Shown: one piece after another, positions 1 to 10,560 of the stretch
How the letters are laid out: every line of letters begins with the position of its first letter
How positions within the stretch are numbered: position 1 is the first letter of the stretch
Source: Apostichopus japonicus
Lineage: Eukaryota; Echinodermata; Holothuroidea; Aspidochirotida; Stichopodidae
Assembly (NCBI RefSeq): GCF_037975245.1
Contig: NC_092574.1
Span: forward strand, 2,327,001 to 2,391,000
Length of the DNA stretch: 64,000 bases
Direction of reading: 5' to 3'
Made by a program: the position numbers and the translations under genes
Notes under the pieces: generated by a model
Database searches by the model: none
Told to the model about the DNA's origin: nothing
Seen by the model: only the letters and a program-made list of their open reading frames with translations

Positions 1-660
1 GGTACCGCACAATCGATTGTTCGGTACCGCACATTCGAATTATCGGCAACGCACATTCGATTGATCGGTACCGCACATTCGATTGATCGATACCGCACAT
101 TCTGTTTATCGGTACCGCACATTCGATTTATCGGTACCGCACATTCCATTTATCGGTCCCGCACATACGATTTATCGGTACCGCACATTCCATTTATCGG
201 TACCGCACATTCGATTTATCGGTACCGCACATTCCATTTATAGGTACCGCACATTCCATTTATCGGTACCGCACATTCGATTGTTCGGTACCGCACATTC
301 GATTGATCGGTACCGCACATTCGATTTATCGGCAACGCACATTCGATTGATCGGTACCGCACATTCGATTGATCGATACCTCACATTCTGTTTATCGGTA
401 CCGCATATTCGATTTATCGGCACCGTACATTCCATTTATCGGTACCGCACATACGATTTATCGGTACCGCACATTCGATTTATCGGTACCGCACATTCGA
501 TTGATCGGTACCTCACATTCGATTGATCGGTACCGCACATTCGATCTATCGGCAACGCACATTCGATTTATCGGTACCGCACATTCGATTGATCGGTACC
601 GCACATTCGATTGATCGTCATCGCACATTCGATTGATCGTCACCGCACATTCGATTGATC
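1..660 (+). repeat. Satellite block A, copy 1
   Basis: This 660-bp run of satellite units matches 4684-5343 with a constant offset of 4683 bp (213 units minus three bases). It shares rare variants such as ATTCTGTTTATC, CATACGATTTATC and TCATCGCACATTC in the same order. Shared order of rare variants shows a block duplication rather than chance similarity of short units. The match ends near 660, where the two copies continue with different neighbours. Confidence 0.85.
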
Positions 661-720
661 GGTACCGCAAATTCGATTGATGGATACCGCACAATCGATT
701 TATCGGCACCGCACATTTAA

Positions 721-1600
721 TTTATCGGAACCGCACATTCGATTGATCGGTACCGCACATTCGATTGATCGGTACCGCACATTCGATTTATCGGCAACGC
801 ACATTCGATTGATCGGTACCGCACATTCGATTCATCGGTACCGCACATTCGATTTATCGGCAACGCACATTCGATTAATCGGTACCTCACATTCGATTGA
901 TCGGTACCGCACATTCGATTGATCGGCACCGCACATTCGATTGAGCGGTACCGCACATTCGATTGATCGGCACCGCACATTCGATTGATCTTCACCGCAA
1001 ATTCGATTGATCGTTACCGCACATTGATTGATCGATAAGGCACATTCGATTGATCGGCACCGCACATTCGATTGACCGTTACCGCACATTCGATTCATCG
1101 GTACCGCACATTCGATTTATCGGCAACGCACATTTGATTAATCGGTACCTCACATTCGATTGATCGGTACCGCACATTCGATTGATCGGCACCGCACATT
1201 CGATTGATCGGTACCGCACATTCGATTGATCGGTACCGCACATTCGATTTATCGGTACCGCACATTCGATTGATCGATACCGCACATTCTGTTTATCGGT
1301 ACCGCACAATCGATTTATCGGTTCCGCACTTTCGAGTTATCGGCACCGCACATTCGATTGATCGATAAGGCACATTCGATTGATCGGTACCGCACATTCG
1401 ATTGTTCGGTACCGCACAATCGATTGATCGGCACCGCACATTCGATTGATCGTTAACGCACATTCGATTAATCGGTACCGCACATTAGATTTATCGGCAA
1501 CGCACATACGATTAATCGGTACCGCACAATCGATTTTTCGGTACCGCACATTCGAATTATCGGCAACGGACATTCGATTGATCCTCACCGCAAATTCGAT
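721..1600 (+). repeat. Satellite block C, copy 1
   Basis: Units from TTTATCGGAACC at 721 onward recur in the same order at 3206 with an offset of 2485 bp (113 units minus one base). The block includes the marker units GATAAGGCAC, GATTGACCGTTACC and CATTAGATTTATC. Similarity continues more loosely to about 1900. Confidence 0.75.
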
Positions 1601-1760
1601 TTATCGGCACCGCACATTCGATTGATCGGTACCGCACATTCGATTGATCGGTACCGCACACTCGATTTATCGGCAACGCACATTCGATTTATAGGTACCG
1701 CACATTCGATTGATCGGTACCGCACATTCGATTTATCGGTACCGCACATTCTATTTATCG

Positions 1761-2156
1761 GTTACACACATTCGATTGATCCTCACCGCAAATTCGGTTT
1801 ATCGGCACCGCACATTCGATTGATCGGTACCGCACATTCTATTGTTCGGTACGGCACAATCGATTTATCGGTTCCGCACTTTCGATTTATCGGTTACACA
1901 CATTCGATTGATCCTCACCGCAAATTCGATTTATCGGCACCGCACATTCGATTGATCGGTACCGCACATTCTATTGTTCGGTACGGCACAATCGATTTAT
2001 CGGTTCCGCACTTTCGATTTATCGGTTACACACATTCGATTGATCCTCACCGCAAATTCGATTTATCGGCACCGCACATTCGATTGATCGGTACCGCACA
2101 TTCTATTGTTCGGTACGGCACAATCGATTTATCGGTTCCGCACAATCGATTTATCG
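1761..2156 (+). repeat. 132-bp higher-order repeat, three copies
   Basis: Six-unit blocks start at 1761, 1893 and 2025 with the marker GTTACACACATTCG, spaced exactly 132 bp (6 x 22). Each contains the ordered variants ATCCTCACCGCAAATTCG, ATTCTATTGTTCGG, GGTACGGCACAATCG and GGTTCCGCACTTTCG. The marker recurs at 2289 (264 bp on, two periods) and 2399 (110 bp on, five units). Because 132 is a multiple of three, a reading frame open across one block stays open across all. Confidence 0.9.
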
Positions 2157-3205
2157 GTTCCGCACTTTCGATTTATCGGCACCGCACATTCGATTGATCG
2201 ATAAGGCACATTCGATTGATCGGCACCGCACATTCGATTGATCGTTACCTCACATGCGATTTATCGGTTCCGCACTTTCGATTTATCGGTTACACACATT
2301 CGATTGATCCTCACCGCAAATTCGATTTATCGGCACCGCACATTCTATTGTTCGGTACGGCACAATCGATTTATCGGTTCCGCACTTTCGATTTATCGGT
2401 TACACACATTCCATTGATCCTCACCGCAAATTCGATTTATCGGCACCGCACATTCGATTGATCGGTACCGCACATTCTATTGTTCGGTACGGCACAATCG
2501 ATTTATCGGTTCCGCACTTTCGATTTATCGGCACCGAACATTCGATTGATCGATAAGGCACATTCGATTGATCGGCACCGCACATTCGATTGATCGTTAC
2601 CTCACATTCGATTAATCGGTACCGCACATTAGATTTATCGGCAACGCACATTCGATTAATCGGTACCGCACATTCTATTGATCGTTACCTCACATTCGAT
2701 TAATCGGTACCGCACATTAGATTTATCGGCAACGCACATTCGATTGATCGGTACCGCACAATCGATTGTTCGGTACCGCACATTCGAATTATCGGCAACG
2801 CACATTCGATTGATCGGTACCGCACATTCGATTGATCGATACCTCACATTCTGTTTATCGGTACCGCATATTCGATTTATCGGCACCGTACATTCCATTT
2901 ATCGGTACCGCACATACGATTTATCGGTACCGCACATTCGATTTATCGGTACCGCACATTCGATTGATCGGTACCGCACATTCGATTGATCGGCACCGCA
3001 CATTCGATTGATCGGTACCGCACATTCGATTGATCCTCACCGCACATTCGATTTATCGGTTCCGTATATTCGATTGATCGGTACCGTACTTTCGATTGAT
3101 TGGTACCGCACATTCGATTGATCGGCACCGCACATTCGATTGATCGGCACCGCACATTCGATTGTTCGGTACCGCACATTCTATTTATCGGTACCGCACA
3201 TTCGA

Positions 3206-4090
3206 TTTATCGGAACCGCACATTCGATTGATCGGTACCGCACATTCGATTGATCGGTACCGCACATTCGATTTATCGGCAACGCACATTCGATTGATCG
3301 GTACCGCACATTCGATTCATCGGTACCGCACATTCGATTTATCGGCAACGCACATTCGATTAATCGGTACCTCACATTCGATTGATCGGTACCGCACATT
3401 CGATTGATCGGCACCGCACATTCGATTGAGCGGTACCGCACATTCGATTGATCGGCACCGCACATTCGATTGATCTTCATCGCACATTCGATTGATCGTT
3501 ACCGCACATTGATTGATCGATAAGGCACATTCGATTGATCGGCACCGCACATTCGATTGACCGTTACCGCACATTCGATTCATCGGTACCGCACATTCGA
3601 TTTATCGCAACGCACATTCGATTAATCGGTACCTCACATTCGATTGATCGGTACCGCACATTCGATTGATCGGCACCGCACATTCGATTGATCGGTACCG
3701 CACATTCGATTGATCGGTACCGCACATTCGATTTATCGGTACCGCACATTCGATTGATCAATACCGCACATTCTGTTTATCGGTACCGCACAATCGATTT
3801 ATCGGTTCCGCACTTTCGAGTTATCGGCACCGCACATTCGATTGATCGATAAGGCACATTCGATTGATCGGTACCGCACATTCGATTGTTCGGTACCGCA
3901 CAATCGATTGATCGGCACCGCACATTCGATTGATCGTTAACGCACATTCGATTAATCGGTACCGCACATTAGATTTATCGGCAACGCACATACGATTAAT
4001 CGGTACCGCACATTCGATTGATCGGTACCGCACAATCGATTTTTCGGTACCGCACATTCGAATTATCGGCAACGCACATTCGATTGATCC
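3206..4090 (+). repeat. Satellite block C, copy 2
   Basis: This is the second copy of the block at 721. A one-base deletion near 3606 changes the offset from 2485 to 2484, and one extra 22-bp unit is present near 4015. After about 4090 it continues into a 132-bp higher-order segment, as the first copy does. Confidence 0.75.
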
Positions 4091-4266
4091 TCACAGCAAA
4101 TTCAATTTATCGGTACCGCACATTCGATTGATCGGTACCGCACATTCGATTGATCGGTACCGCACACTCGATTTATCGGAAGCGCACATTCGATTTATAG
4201 GTACCGCACATTCGATTGATCGGTACCGCACATTCGATTTATCGGTACCGCACATTCTATTTATCG

Positions 4267-4530
4267 GTAACACACATTCGATTGATCCTCACCGCAAATT
4301 CGGTTTATCGGCACCGCACATTCGATTGATCGGTACCGCACATTCTATTGTTCGGTACGGCACAATCGATTTATCGGTTCCGCACTTTCGATTTATCGGT
4401 TACACACATTCGATTGATCCTCACCGCAAATTCGATTTATCGGCACCGCACATTCGATTGATCGGTACCGCACATTCTATTGTTCGGTACGGCACAATCG
4501 ATTTATCGGTTCCGCACTTTCGATTTATCG
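4267..4530 (+). repeat. 132-bp higher-order repeat, two copies
   Basis: The same six-unit block occurs with markers at 4267 (variant GTAACACACATTCG) and 4399, exactly 132 bp apart. There are two copies here against three at 1761 and at 6136. Confidence 0.85.
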
Positions 4531-4683
4531 GCACCGCACATTCGATTGATCGATAAGGCACATTCGATTGATCGGCACCGCACATTCGATTGATCGTTAC
4601 TTCACATTCGATTAATCGGTACCGCACATTAGATTTATCGGCAACGCACATTCGATTAATCGGTACCGCACATTCGATTGATC

Positions 4684-5343
4684 GGTACCGCACAATCGAT
4701 TGTTCGGTACCGCACATTCGAATTATCGGCAACGCACATTCGATTGATCGGTACCGCACATTCGATTGATCGATACCGCACATTCTGTTTATCGGTACCG
4801 CACATTCGATTTATCGGTACCGCACATTCCATTTATCGGTCCCGCACATACGATTTATCGGTACCGCACATTCCATTTATAGGTACCGCACATTCGATTT
4901 ATCGGTACCGCACATTCCATTTATAGGTACCGCACATTCCATTTATCGGTACCGCACATTCGATTGTTCGGTACCGCACATTCGATTGATCGGTACCGCA
5001 CATTCGATTTATCGGCAACGCACATTCGATTGATCGGTACCGCACATTCGATTGATCGATACCTCACATTCTGTTTATCGGTACCGCATATTCGATTTAT
5101 CGGCACCGTACATTCCATTTATCGGTACCGCACATACGATTTATCGGTACCGCACATTCGATTTATCGGTACCGCACATTCGATTGATCGGTACCTCACA
5201 TTCGATTGATCGGTACCGCACATTCGATCTATCGGCAACGCACATTCGATTTATCGGTACCGCACATTCGATTGATCGGTACCGCACATTCGATTGATCG
5301 TCATCGCACATTCGATTGATCGTCACCGCACATTCGATTGATC
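4684..5343 (+). repeat. Satellite block A, copy 2
   Basis: This is the second copy of the block at 1-660, nearly identical, with an occasional substitution (for example a TTTATAGG unit near 4880 where copy 1 has TTTATCGG). At 5341 it joins directly to block B, which in the first copy starts 306 bp later. One copy has therefore lost or gained about 14 units (308 bp). Confidence 0.85.
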
Positions 5344-6530
5344 GGCACCGCACATTCGATTGATCTTCACCGCACATTCGATTGATCGTTACCGCACATT
5401 GATTGATCGATAAGGCACATTCGATTGATCGGCACCGCACATTCGATTGACCGTTACCGCACATTCGATTCATCGGTACCGCACATTCGATTTATCGGCA
5501 ACGCACATTCGATTAATCGGTACCTCACATTCGATTGATCGGTACCGCACATTCGATTGATCGGTACCGCACATTCGATTGATCGGTACCGCACATTCGA
5601 TTGATCGGTACCGCACATTCGATTTATCGGTACCGCACATTCGATTGATCGATACCGCACATTCTGTTTATCGGTACCGCACAATCGATTTATCGGTTCC
5701 GCACTTTCGAGTTATCGGCACCGCACATTCGATTGATCGATAAGGCACATTCGATTGATCGGTACCGCACATTCGATTGTTCGGTACCGCACAATCGATT
5801 GATCGGCACCGCACATTCGATTGATCGTTAACGCACATTCGATTAATCGGTACCGCACATTAGATTTATCGGCAACGCACATACGATTAATCGGTACCGC
5901 ACAATCGATTTTTCGGTACCGCACATTCTATTTATCGGCAACGGACATTCGATTGATCCTCACCGCAAATTCGATTTATCGGCACCGCACATTCGATTGA
6001 TCGGTACCGCACATTCGATTGATCGGTACCGCACACTCGATTTATCGGCAACGCACATTCGATTTATAGGTACCGCACATTCGATTGATCGGTACCGCAC
6101 ATTCGATTTATCGGTACCGCACATTCTATTTATCGGTTACACACATTCGATTGATCCTCACCGCAAATTCGGTTTATCGGCACCGCACATTCGATTGATC
6201 GGTACCGCACATTCTATTGTTCGGTACGGCACAATCGATTTATCGGTTCCGCACTTTCGATTTATCGGTTACACACATTCGATTGATCCTCACCGCAAAT
6301 TCGATTTATCGGCACCGCACATTCGATTGATCGGTACCGCACATTCTATTGTTCGGTACGGCACAATCGATTTATCGGTTCCGCACTTTCGATTTATCGG
6401 TTACACACATTCGATTGATCCTCACCGCAAATTCGATTTATCGGCACCGCACATTCGATTGATCGGTACCGCACATTCTATTGTTCGGTACGGCACAATC
6501 GATTTATCGGTTCCGCACTTTCGATTTATC
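5341..6530 (+). repeat. Satellite block B, copy 2 (first copy at 966-2155)
   Basis: Matches 966-2155 at a constant offset of 4375 bp (199 units minus three bases), including the short unit ACATTGATTG and the 132-bp higher-order repeats at its right end. The match runs into the assembly gap, so its true end is unknown. Together with block C, this makes the 0.7-2.1 kb segment present three times in 6.5 kb. Confidence 0.8.
6136..6530 (+). repeat. 132-bp higher-order repeat, three copies running into the gap
   Basis: Markers GTTACACACATTCG lie at 6136, 6268 and 6400, spaced 132 bp. The third block is cut by the N run at 6531, so the array may continue unseen. Confidence 0.9.
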
Positions 6531-6630
6531 NNNNNNNNNNNNNNNNNNNNNNNNNNNNNNNNNNNNNNNNNNNNNNNNNNNNNNNNNNNNNNNNNNNNNN
6601 NNNNNNNNNNNNNNNNNNNNNNNNNNNNNN
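6531..6630. other. Assembly gap (100 N)
   Basis: Exactly 100 N, the conventional length for a gap of unknown size. Satellite sequence ends on its left and the 3.08-kb macrosatellite begins on its right, so the real junction is not in this sequence. Any open frame drawn across it is artificial. Confidence 0.99.
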
Positions 6631-6743
6631 TATACCAAATAGAAACAACCCCCACCCCCCCTAAAAAAAAAACAGACAGGACAAACAAACAAAGCAAAAC
6701 AAATTTAAAACACCATGCATGTACATGCAGATATTAACAACAA

Positions 6744-6774
<31 letters not shown>

Positions 6775-9707
6775 TATAAAATAGTGCTTCGGCGTGGAAT
6801 CGAACCTAGGCAGACATGAGCATCAATTTAATCTTAAATAAATTGTGATTACTTGACGAGAAAAGATGAATGCAAAATGTCAATAATTAATTTGAATTAT
6901 TGTATTATAAAATTGAGACAGAAAGCTAAAATTAACAAGAGATTACGCCTCATCGAGGCCATGGTTTCACTGAACGTTGAACATCAACCCAGTCCGAATC
7001 GACGTGAGCCCTCCATTGCAAGTCAGCTAGCCCACTTCTGGCCCGAAGGCCGGACTCTAAACGTAATCTCCCGGATGCTTTTGCGAACTAAGGGAGGATA
7101 CGGAATTGGGATCCTAGGCCCGTGTAAAAATTCCACCTTGGCGATGCCGTTATAACAAAGCAGTGTCTGTCATCCGATCGGCGCGATTCACACAGCCTGA
7201 CAACAAACACCGACGCGCAGTGCTGTCTTCCAACCGTTCAGGCCACCACGCCAGCCTGGTGATCTTGGGTCGAAATAATACTTCCAGTTCCAGATTGTTC
7301 CAAAACAATGTGATATGAATGCGTACCGTGCCCCAATTGGAGTATTGTACATTCGCACAAAAGTTTAACCGTGAAAGAAGAAACACGAAAAACAAAAAAA
7401 CAAAAACACGAAAAAAACAACCAAAAAACACACGAAAAGACAAGTAAATTAAAAGCACACACACATACACACACAAGACGTAAAATGACTTAACGCAGTG
7501 CTTGTTTTGGCATATTTCCAGTCACCACGATCGTTTTGAATGCCTTGATGTGGAAGCACATAAATCAAAGTAGAGATGATGTGCAAATAAGGAGGATTGG
7601 AGGTGACACAGAGCATTCAATAAATTCTGTGTTTAAATCTGGATATGTTTCTCCGTGCGAGCAGACGGTTCAGTGTGCTTTAACTTGCTCCTCTTCTAGC
7701 CCAAAGTCTAAACTGCGTCATGATATAGAAATGCGCATGCACCCTGACAGGCCAAGCCCTCAGATATCAACGGGGGAATGGGGGGGGGGGGTCTGATATG
7801 TCAGTTGACAACTTCTAGCTATACTTAGCGGACCAAAAACGTGACGGACTTATAGTGTGTAAGATAATGGAACGATTACTTCTGGTATATGACACTTACA
7901 ACAGCTATAAATAGAAAGCTCCCGATGGATCTTTTAAAGTCCAAATTTTAAAGGGGAAAAAAAAAGAGGGCAATATTTTGAGATAAAAAGACAACATTGT
8001 GAGATTTGGGGACACTGTTTTTCTTTCCTATGTCCTTATTAAGCCACCGTACAATGCTGACATATTGTGCACACACAATTAAACTGCCCGCATGCAACCA
8101 TCACAGTAAGTCTACTGCTGTACACATGCAAGTAAAGGTTTAGTAGCTACAGCGTGATAATCTGACGTCTATCTTGTCCGTGCGCACATGCAAACAGTTA
8201 TACAAGAGCGCTCACAAGAATATTCAGCACAAAATCAGAAGCGCGCGCTCCGAAATATTTGTCTGCATTGCATGCTGTACGTACATAATACCTCCGTGCG
8301 CGCGTGTGCGTTGATCTATATACGAGTGTTTACTATACCGTCACACACAGTGGATTTTCAATGGAAAATATTTGTTGTCATTTTGTAGGCGTCCATATCA
8401 ACACGTACTGTACTGGGCAGTTCTCTCTTCATTGCAAGCAGTGTGGTCTAGACGTTGGATATATCTTGACGTCGTTCCTCGCCTTAATTTAGTTGTTCGA
8501 ACGACTACAATGACGGCCCGGGGTTGCAGAGAAGAAAAGGACGACATTTCAAGACATCGTAAACATAACGTGATTACGGTTAGTGATATTTTACATTATC
8601 TGAAGTTGTCTGCGTGCATGTATGTCTGTCTGTGAAGTTAGCCTATGCATAGTCTGCAACGTATACCTAGTCTAGGCCTATCAGTATATATGCCTTACTT
8701 TTGACAACAGTTTTATGCACAACGAGAACAGTGTTACGTCATGGATATGTACCTATGAGCAACTGAGGCATTTTGACGGCACTTAATGCTTTCTGGGATC
8801 AGTGTAGAAAAGTCTGTAGGAGAGTTAAAATACGTTCGGTCGGGATTGCGCCAGTAATATGTCGGTTACTTCTTGTAGGTGCCAGACGTGGCACGAGAAG
8901 TTGAGAGCGCCATCGATGGCCATCTTCTACATGTCATCTATCCATTAGCGGCAGGGCTATTATTCACGATGTTACCATAGCAATGGAGCGTTAGATTTTA
9001 GATTCAAAACGGAGCTATTTTAAATGAATATACAAGTCCCATGGAATTGTCGTGAATTTCATATTTGCTTTGGTCATAATACGTTAAATACAGAGTAAAA
9101 GCTAGATAAGGTAGAAATTAGATAGATTTATTCGACAATGAGTAAAGTTTACCGGTAGAAAGTCCTAGTATGTCATAATTAAATCCTCCGCGCTACTAGG
9201 TTTAATTCTCGGCTAAGTCTGCTGTATTCGCATTATCTGCTTTGTGTACCGTCATGAATACCGCACGTTTCGATCGTTGTTAATGCACGGAGAGCTCGTG
9301 GCATTGTTTATAACGTTACCGTACCTGTTTGTATCACACTGTCTTTCAAACGCCTGCCTCAGTAAATCAGCATTTAAGAAATGTGAAGTTGTTCTAACAG
9401 GAGCATAGCTGTTTCCACACTTAACGGTTTATAATATAAAGGCTAAGTAATGACACAACATTCCCGAAGAACAAATATTATCAAGATTGTCAGAAAAGAT
9501 GTCGCGGTGGCCTTACACTGTACAAAAGAAGCATTTCTTTTTGCAGGTACAATTTTCGTCCTTATGTATACTTTCATTAAAATTTCCAGTGAAAGGCGAC
9601 GAGCGAGACAGAAATCAAATTTACTACTCAGGTCTTAAGTTCCGATTGGTTTCTAAGTACAAGTTGTGCAAAATATTGCAATGACCTACTTCGTTTACGC
9701 GAAACAA
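6631..9707 (+). repeat. Macrosatellite copy 1 (gap-adjacent, error-rich first half)
   Basis: 3,077 bp. Between 6631 and about 8110 it differs from all other copies by roughly a dozen one-base changes, nearly all gains or losses in short homopolymers (for example GTGCTTTAAC for GTGCTTAAC, CTGCCCGC for CTGCCGC, CAGTAAGTC for CAGTAGTC). From about 8130 to its end no difference from copy 2 was noticed. It shares GA at 6855-6856 with copy 2 only. Confidence 0.97.
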
Positions 9708-9722
9708 TATACCAAATAGAAA

Positions 9723-9821
9723 CAACCCCACCCCCCCCCTAAAAAAAAAACAGACAGACAAACAAACAAAGCAAAACAAATTTAAAACACCATGCATGTA
9801 CATGCAGATATTAACAACAAC

Positions 9822-9849
<28 letters not shown>
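9723..9849. repeat. C/A homopolymer leader of the unit
   Basis: A run of low-complexity tracts: C-rich then A10, a CAGA/CAAA stretch, then C11 followed directly by A18. Lengths vary among copies (C9-C14, A12-A20), making it the most variable part of the unit. The C-runs give G-quadruplex potential on the minus strand. It contains the perfect 14-bp palindrome TGCATGTACATGCA at 9793-9806. No gene is visible. Confidence 0.9.
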
Positions 9850-9852
<3 letters not shown>

Positions 9853-9873
9853 TATAAAATAGTGCTTCGGCGT

Positions 9874-9884
9874 GGAATCGAACC
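9874..9884 (-). promoter_or_regulatory. Pol III B-box sequence, possible tRNA/SINE relic
   Basis: On the minus strand the 11 bases are GGTTCGATTCC, an exact match to the B-box/T-loop consensus GGTTCGANTCC. Some 25 bases further along that strand is a run of 18 Ts, which would end pol III transcription. A complete tRNA is not supported: the flanking T-stem has two mismatches, no 5' acceptor partner is seen about 70 bases upstream, and no convincing A-box is present. It could be a worn tRNA-derived SINE fragment or chance. Confidence 0.3.
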
Positions 9885-9914
9885 TAGGCAGACATGAGCA
9901 TCAATTTAATCTTA

Positions 9915-9920
9915 AATAAA
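9915..9920 (+). terminator. Candidate poly(A) signal AATAAA
   Basis: A canonical hexamer about 208 bp into each unit. A plus-strand transcript starting in the CpG-rich segment of one unit would meet this signal in the next (for example 12995-13000 downstream of copy 2). A match this short is common by chance in AT-rich DNA. Confidence 0.2.
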
Positions 9921-10020
9921 TTGTGATTACTTGACGAGAAAAAGATGAATGCAAAATGTCAATAATTAATTTGAATTATTGTATTATAAAATTGAAGACA
10001 GAAAGCTAAAATTAACAAGA

Positions 10021-10460
10021 GATTACGCCTCATCGAGGCCATGGTTTCACTGAACGTTGAACATCAACCCAGTCCGAATCGACGTGAGCCCTCCATTGCA
10101 AGTCAGCTAGCCCACTTCTGGCCCGAAGGCCGGACTCTAAACGTAATCTCCCGGATGCTTTTGCGAACTAAGGGAGGATACGGAATTGGGATCCTAGGCC
10201 CGTGTAAAAATTCCACCTTGGCGATGCCGTTATAAACAAAGCAGTGTCTGTCATCCGATCGGCGCGATTCACACAGCCTGACAACAAACACCGACGCGCA
10301 GTGCTGTCTTCCAACCGTTCAGGCCACCACGCCAGCCTGGTGATTCTTGGGTCGAAATAATACTTCCAGTTCCAGATTGTTCCAAAACAATGTGATATGA
10401 ATGCGTACCGTGCCCCAATTGGAGTATTGTACATTCGCACAAAAGTTTAACCGTGAAAGA
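10021..10460. other. Mid-GC anonymous segment of the unit
   Basis: About 440 bp of balanced-GC, non-repetitive sequence. It holds a 64-codon plus-strand frame (10041-10235) and overlapping minus-strand frames of 62-95 codons. These translate to unfamiliar, low-hydrophobicity peptides that I do not recognise. No splice signals, codon bias or domain motif support coding. I see no further structure. Confidence 0.5.
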
Positions 10461-10560
10461 AGAAACACGAAAAACAAAAAAACAAAAACACGAAAAAAAC
10501 AACCAAAAAACACACGAAAAGACAAGTAAATTAAAAGCACACACACATACACACACAAGA
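10461..10560. repeat. A-rich tract followed by CA microsatellite
   Basis: Short A-runs separated by CACG/CAAC, then a 21-base alternating purine-pyrimidine CA/TA tract at 10537-10557. The minus-strand translation is an artificial Phe/Cys/Val-rich peptide. The CA tract is one repeat shorter in copy 5. Confidence 0.9.

Larger units (their letters stand above)
1..6530. repeat. 22-bp satellite array with diverged units
   Basis: The whole stretch is a head-to-tail array with a 22-bp period, about 297 units. The commonest unit reads GGTACCGCAC followed by ATTCGATTGATC. Frequent variants change GGTACC to GGCACC, GGCAAC or GGTTCC, and TTGATC to TTTATC or TTGTTC. Rare units lose one or two bases, for example ACATTGATTG at 1021-1030, or one base at 3606. 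Most units keep a KpnI site (GGTACC) and about three CpGs. No gene is present. The left end lies outside the window and the right end is hidden by the gap at 6531. Function is unknown; a structural heterochromatin role is an inference from the arrangement alone. Confidence 0.97.
9850..10020. other. AT-rich segment with a minus-strand B-box
   Basis: About 170 bp of AT-rich sequence between the A18 tract and the more GC-balanced part of the unit. It holds the B-box-like sequence at 9874-9884 and a plus-strand AATAAA at 9915-9920. It has no open frame of note. Confidence 0.6.

Noticed and set aside
83-526. Repetitive peptide frames in the satellite on both strands
   Set aside because: They follow from a stop-poor 22-bp period; matching frames occur on both strands and break wherever the TTGATC variant falls in phase.
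5997-6737. 246-codon open frame ending beyond the gap
   Set aside because: It reads satellite, then 100 N, then macrosatellite leader; the frame across unknown bases has no meaning.
9800-9960. Intact tRNA gene around the B-box
   Set aside because: The T-stem has two mismatches, no acceptor partner lies at the expected distance, and no A-box is evident.
10041-10235. 64-codon plus-strand frame repeated in every copy
   Set aside because: Its persistence reflects near-identity of the whole unit. There are overlapping minus-strand frames of similar length and no recognisable motif.
10269-10558. Minus-strand frames rich in Phe, Cys and Val (79-95 codons)
   Set aside because: They are translations of A-rich and CA tracts; two overlapping frames give equally hydrophobic peptides, as low-complexity DNA does.
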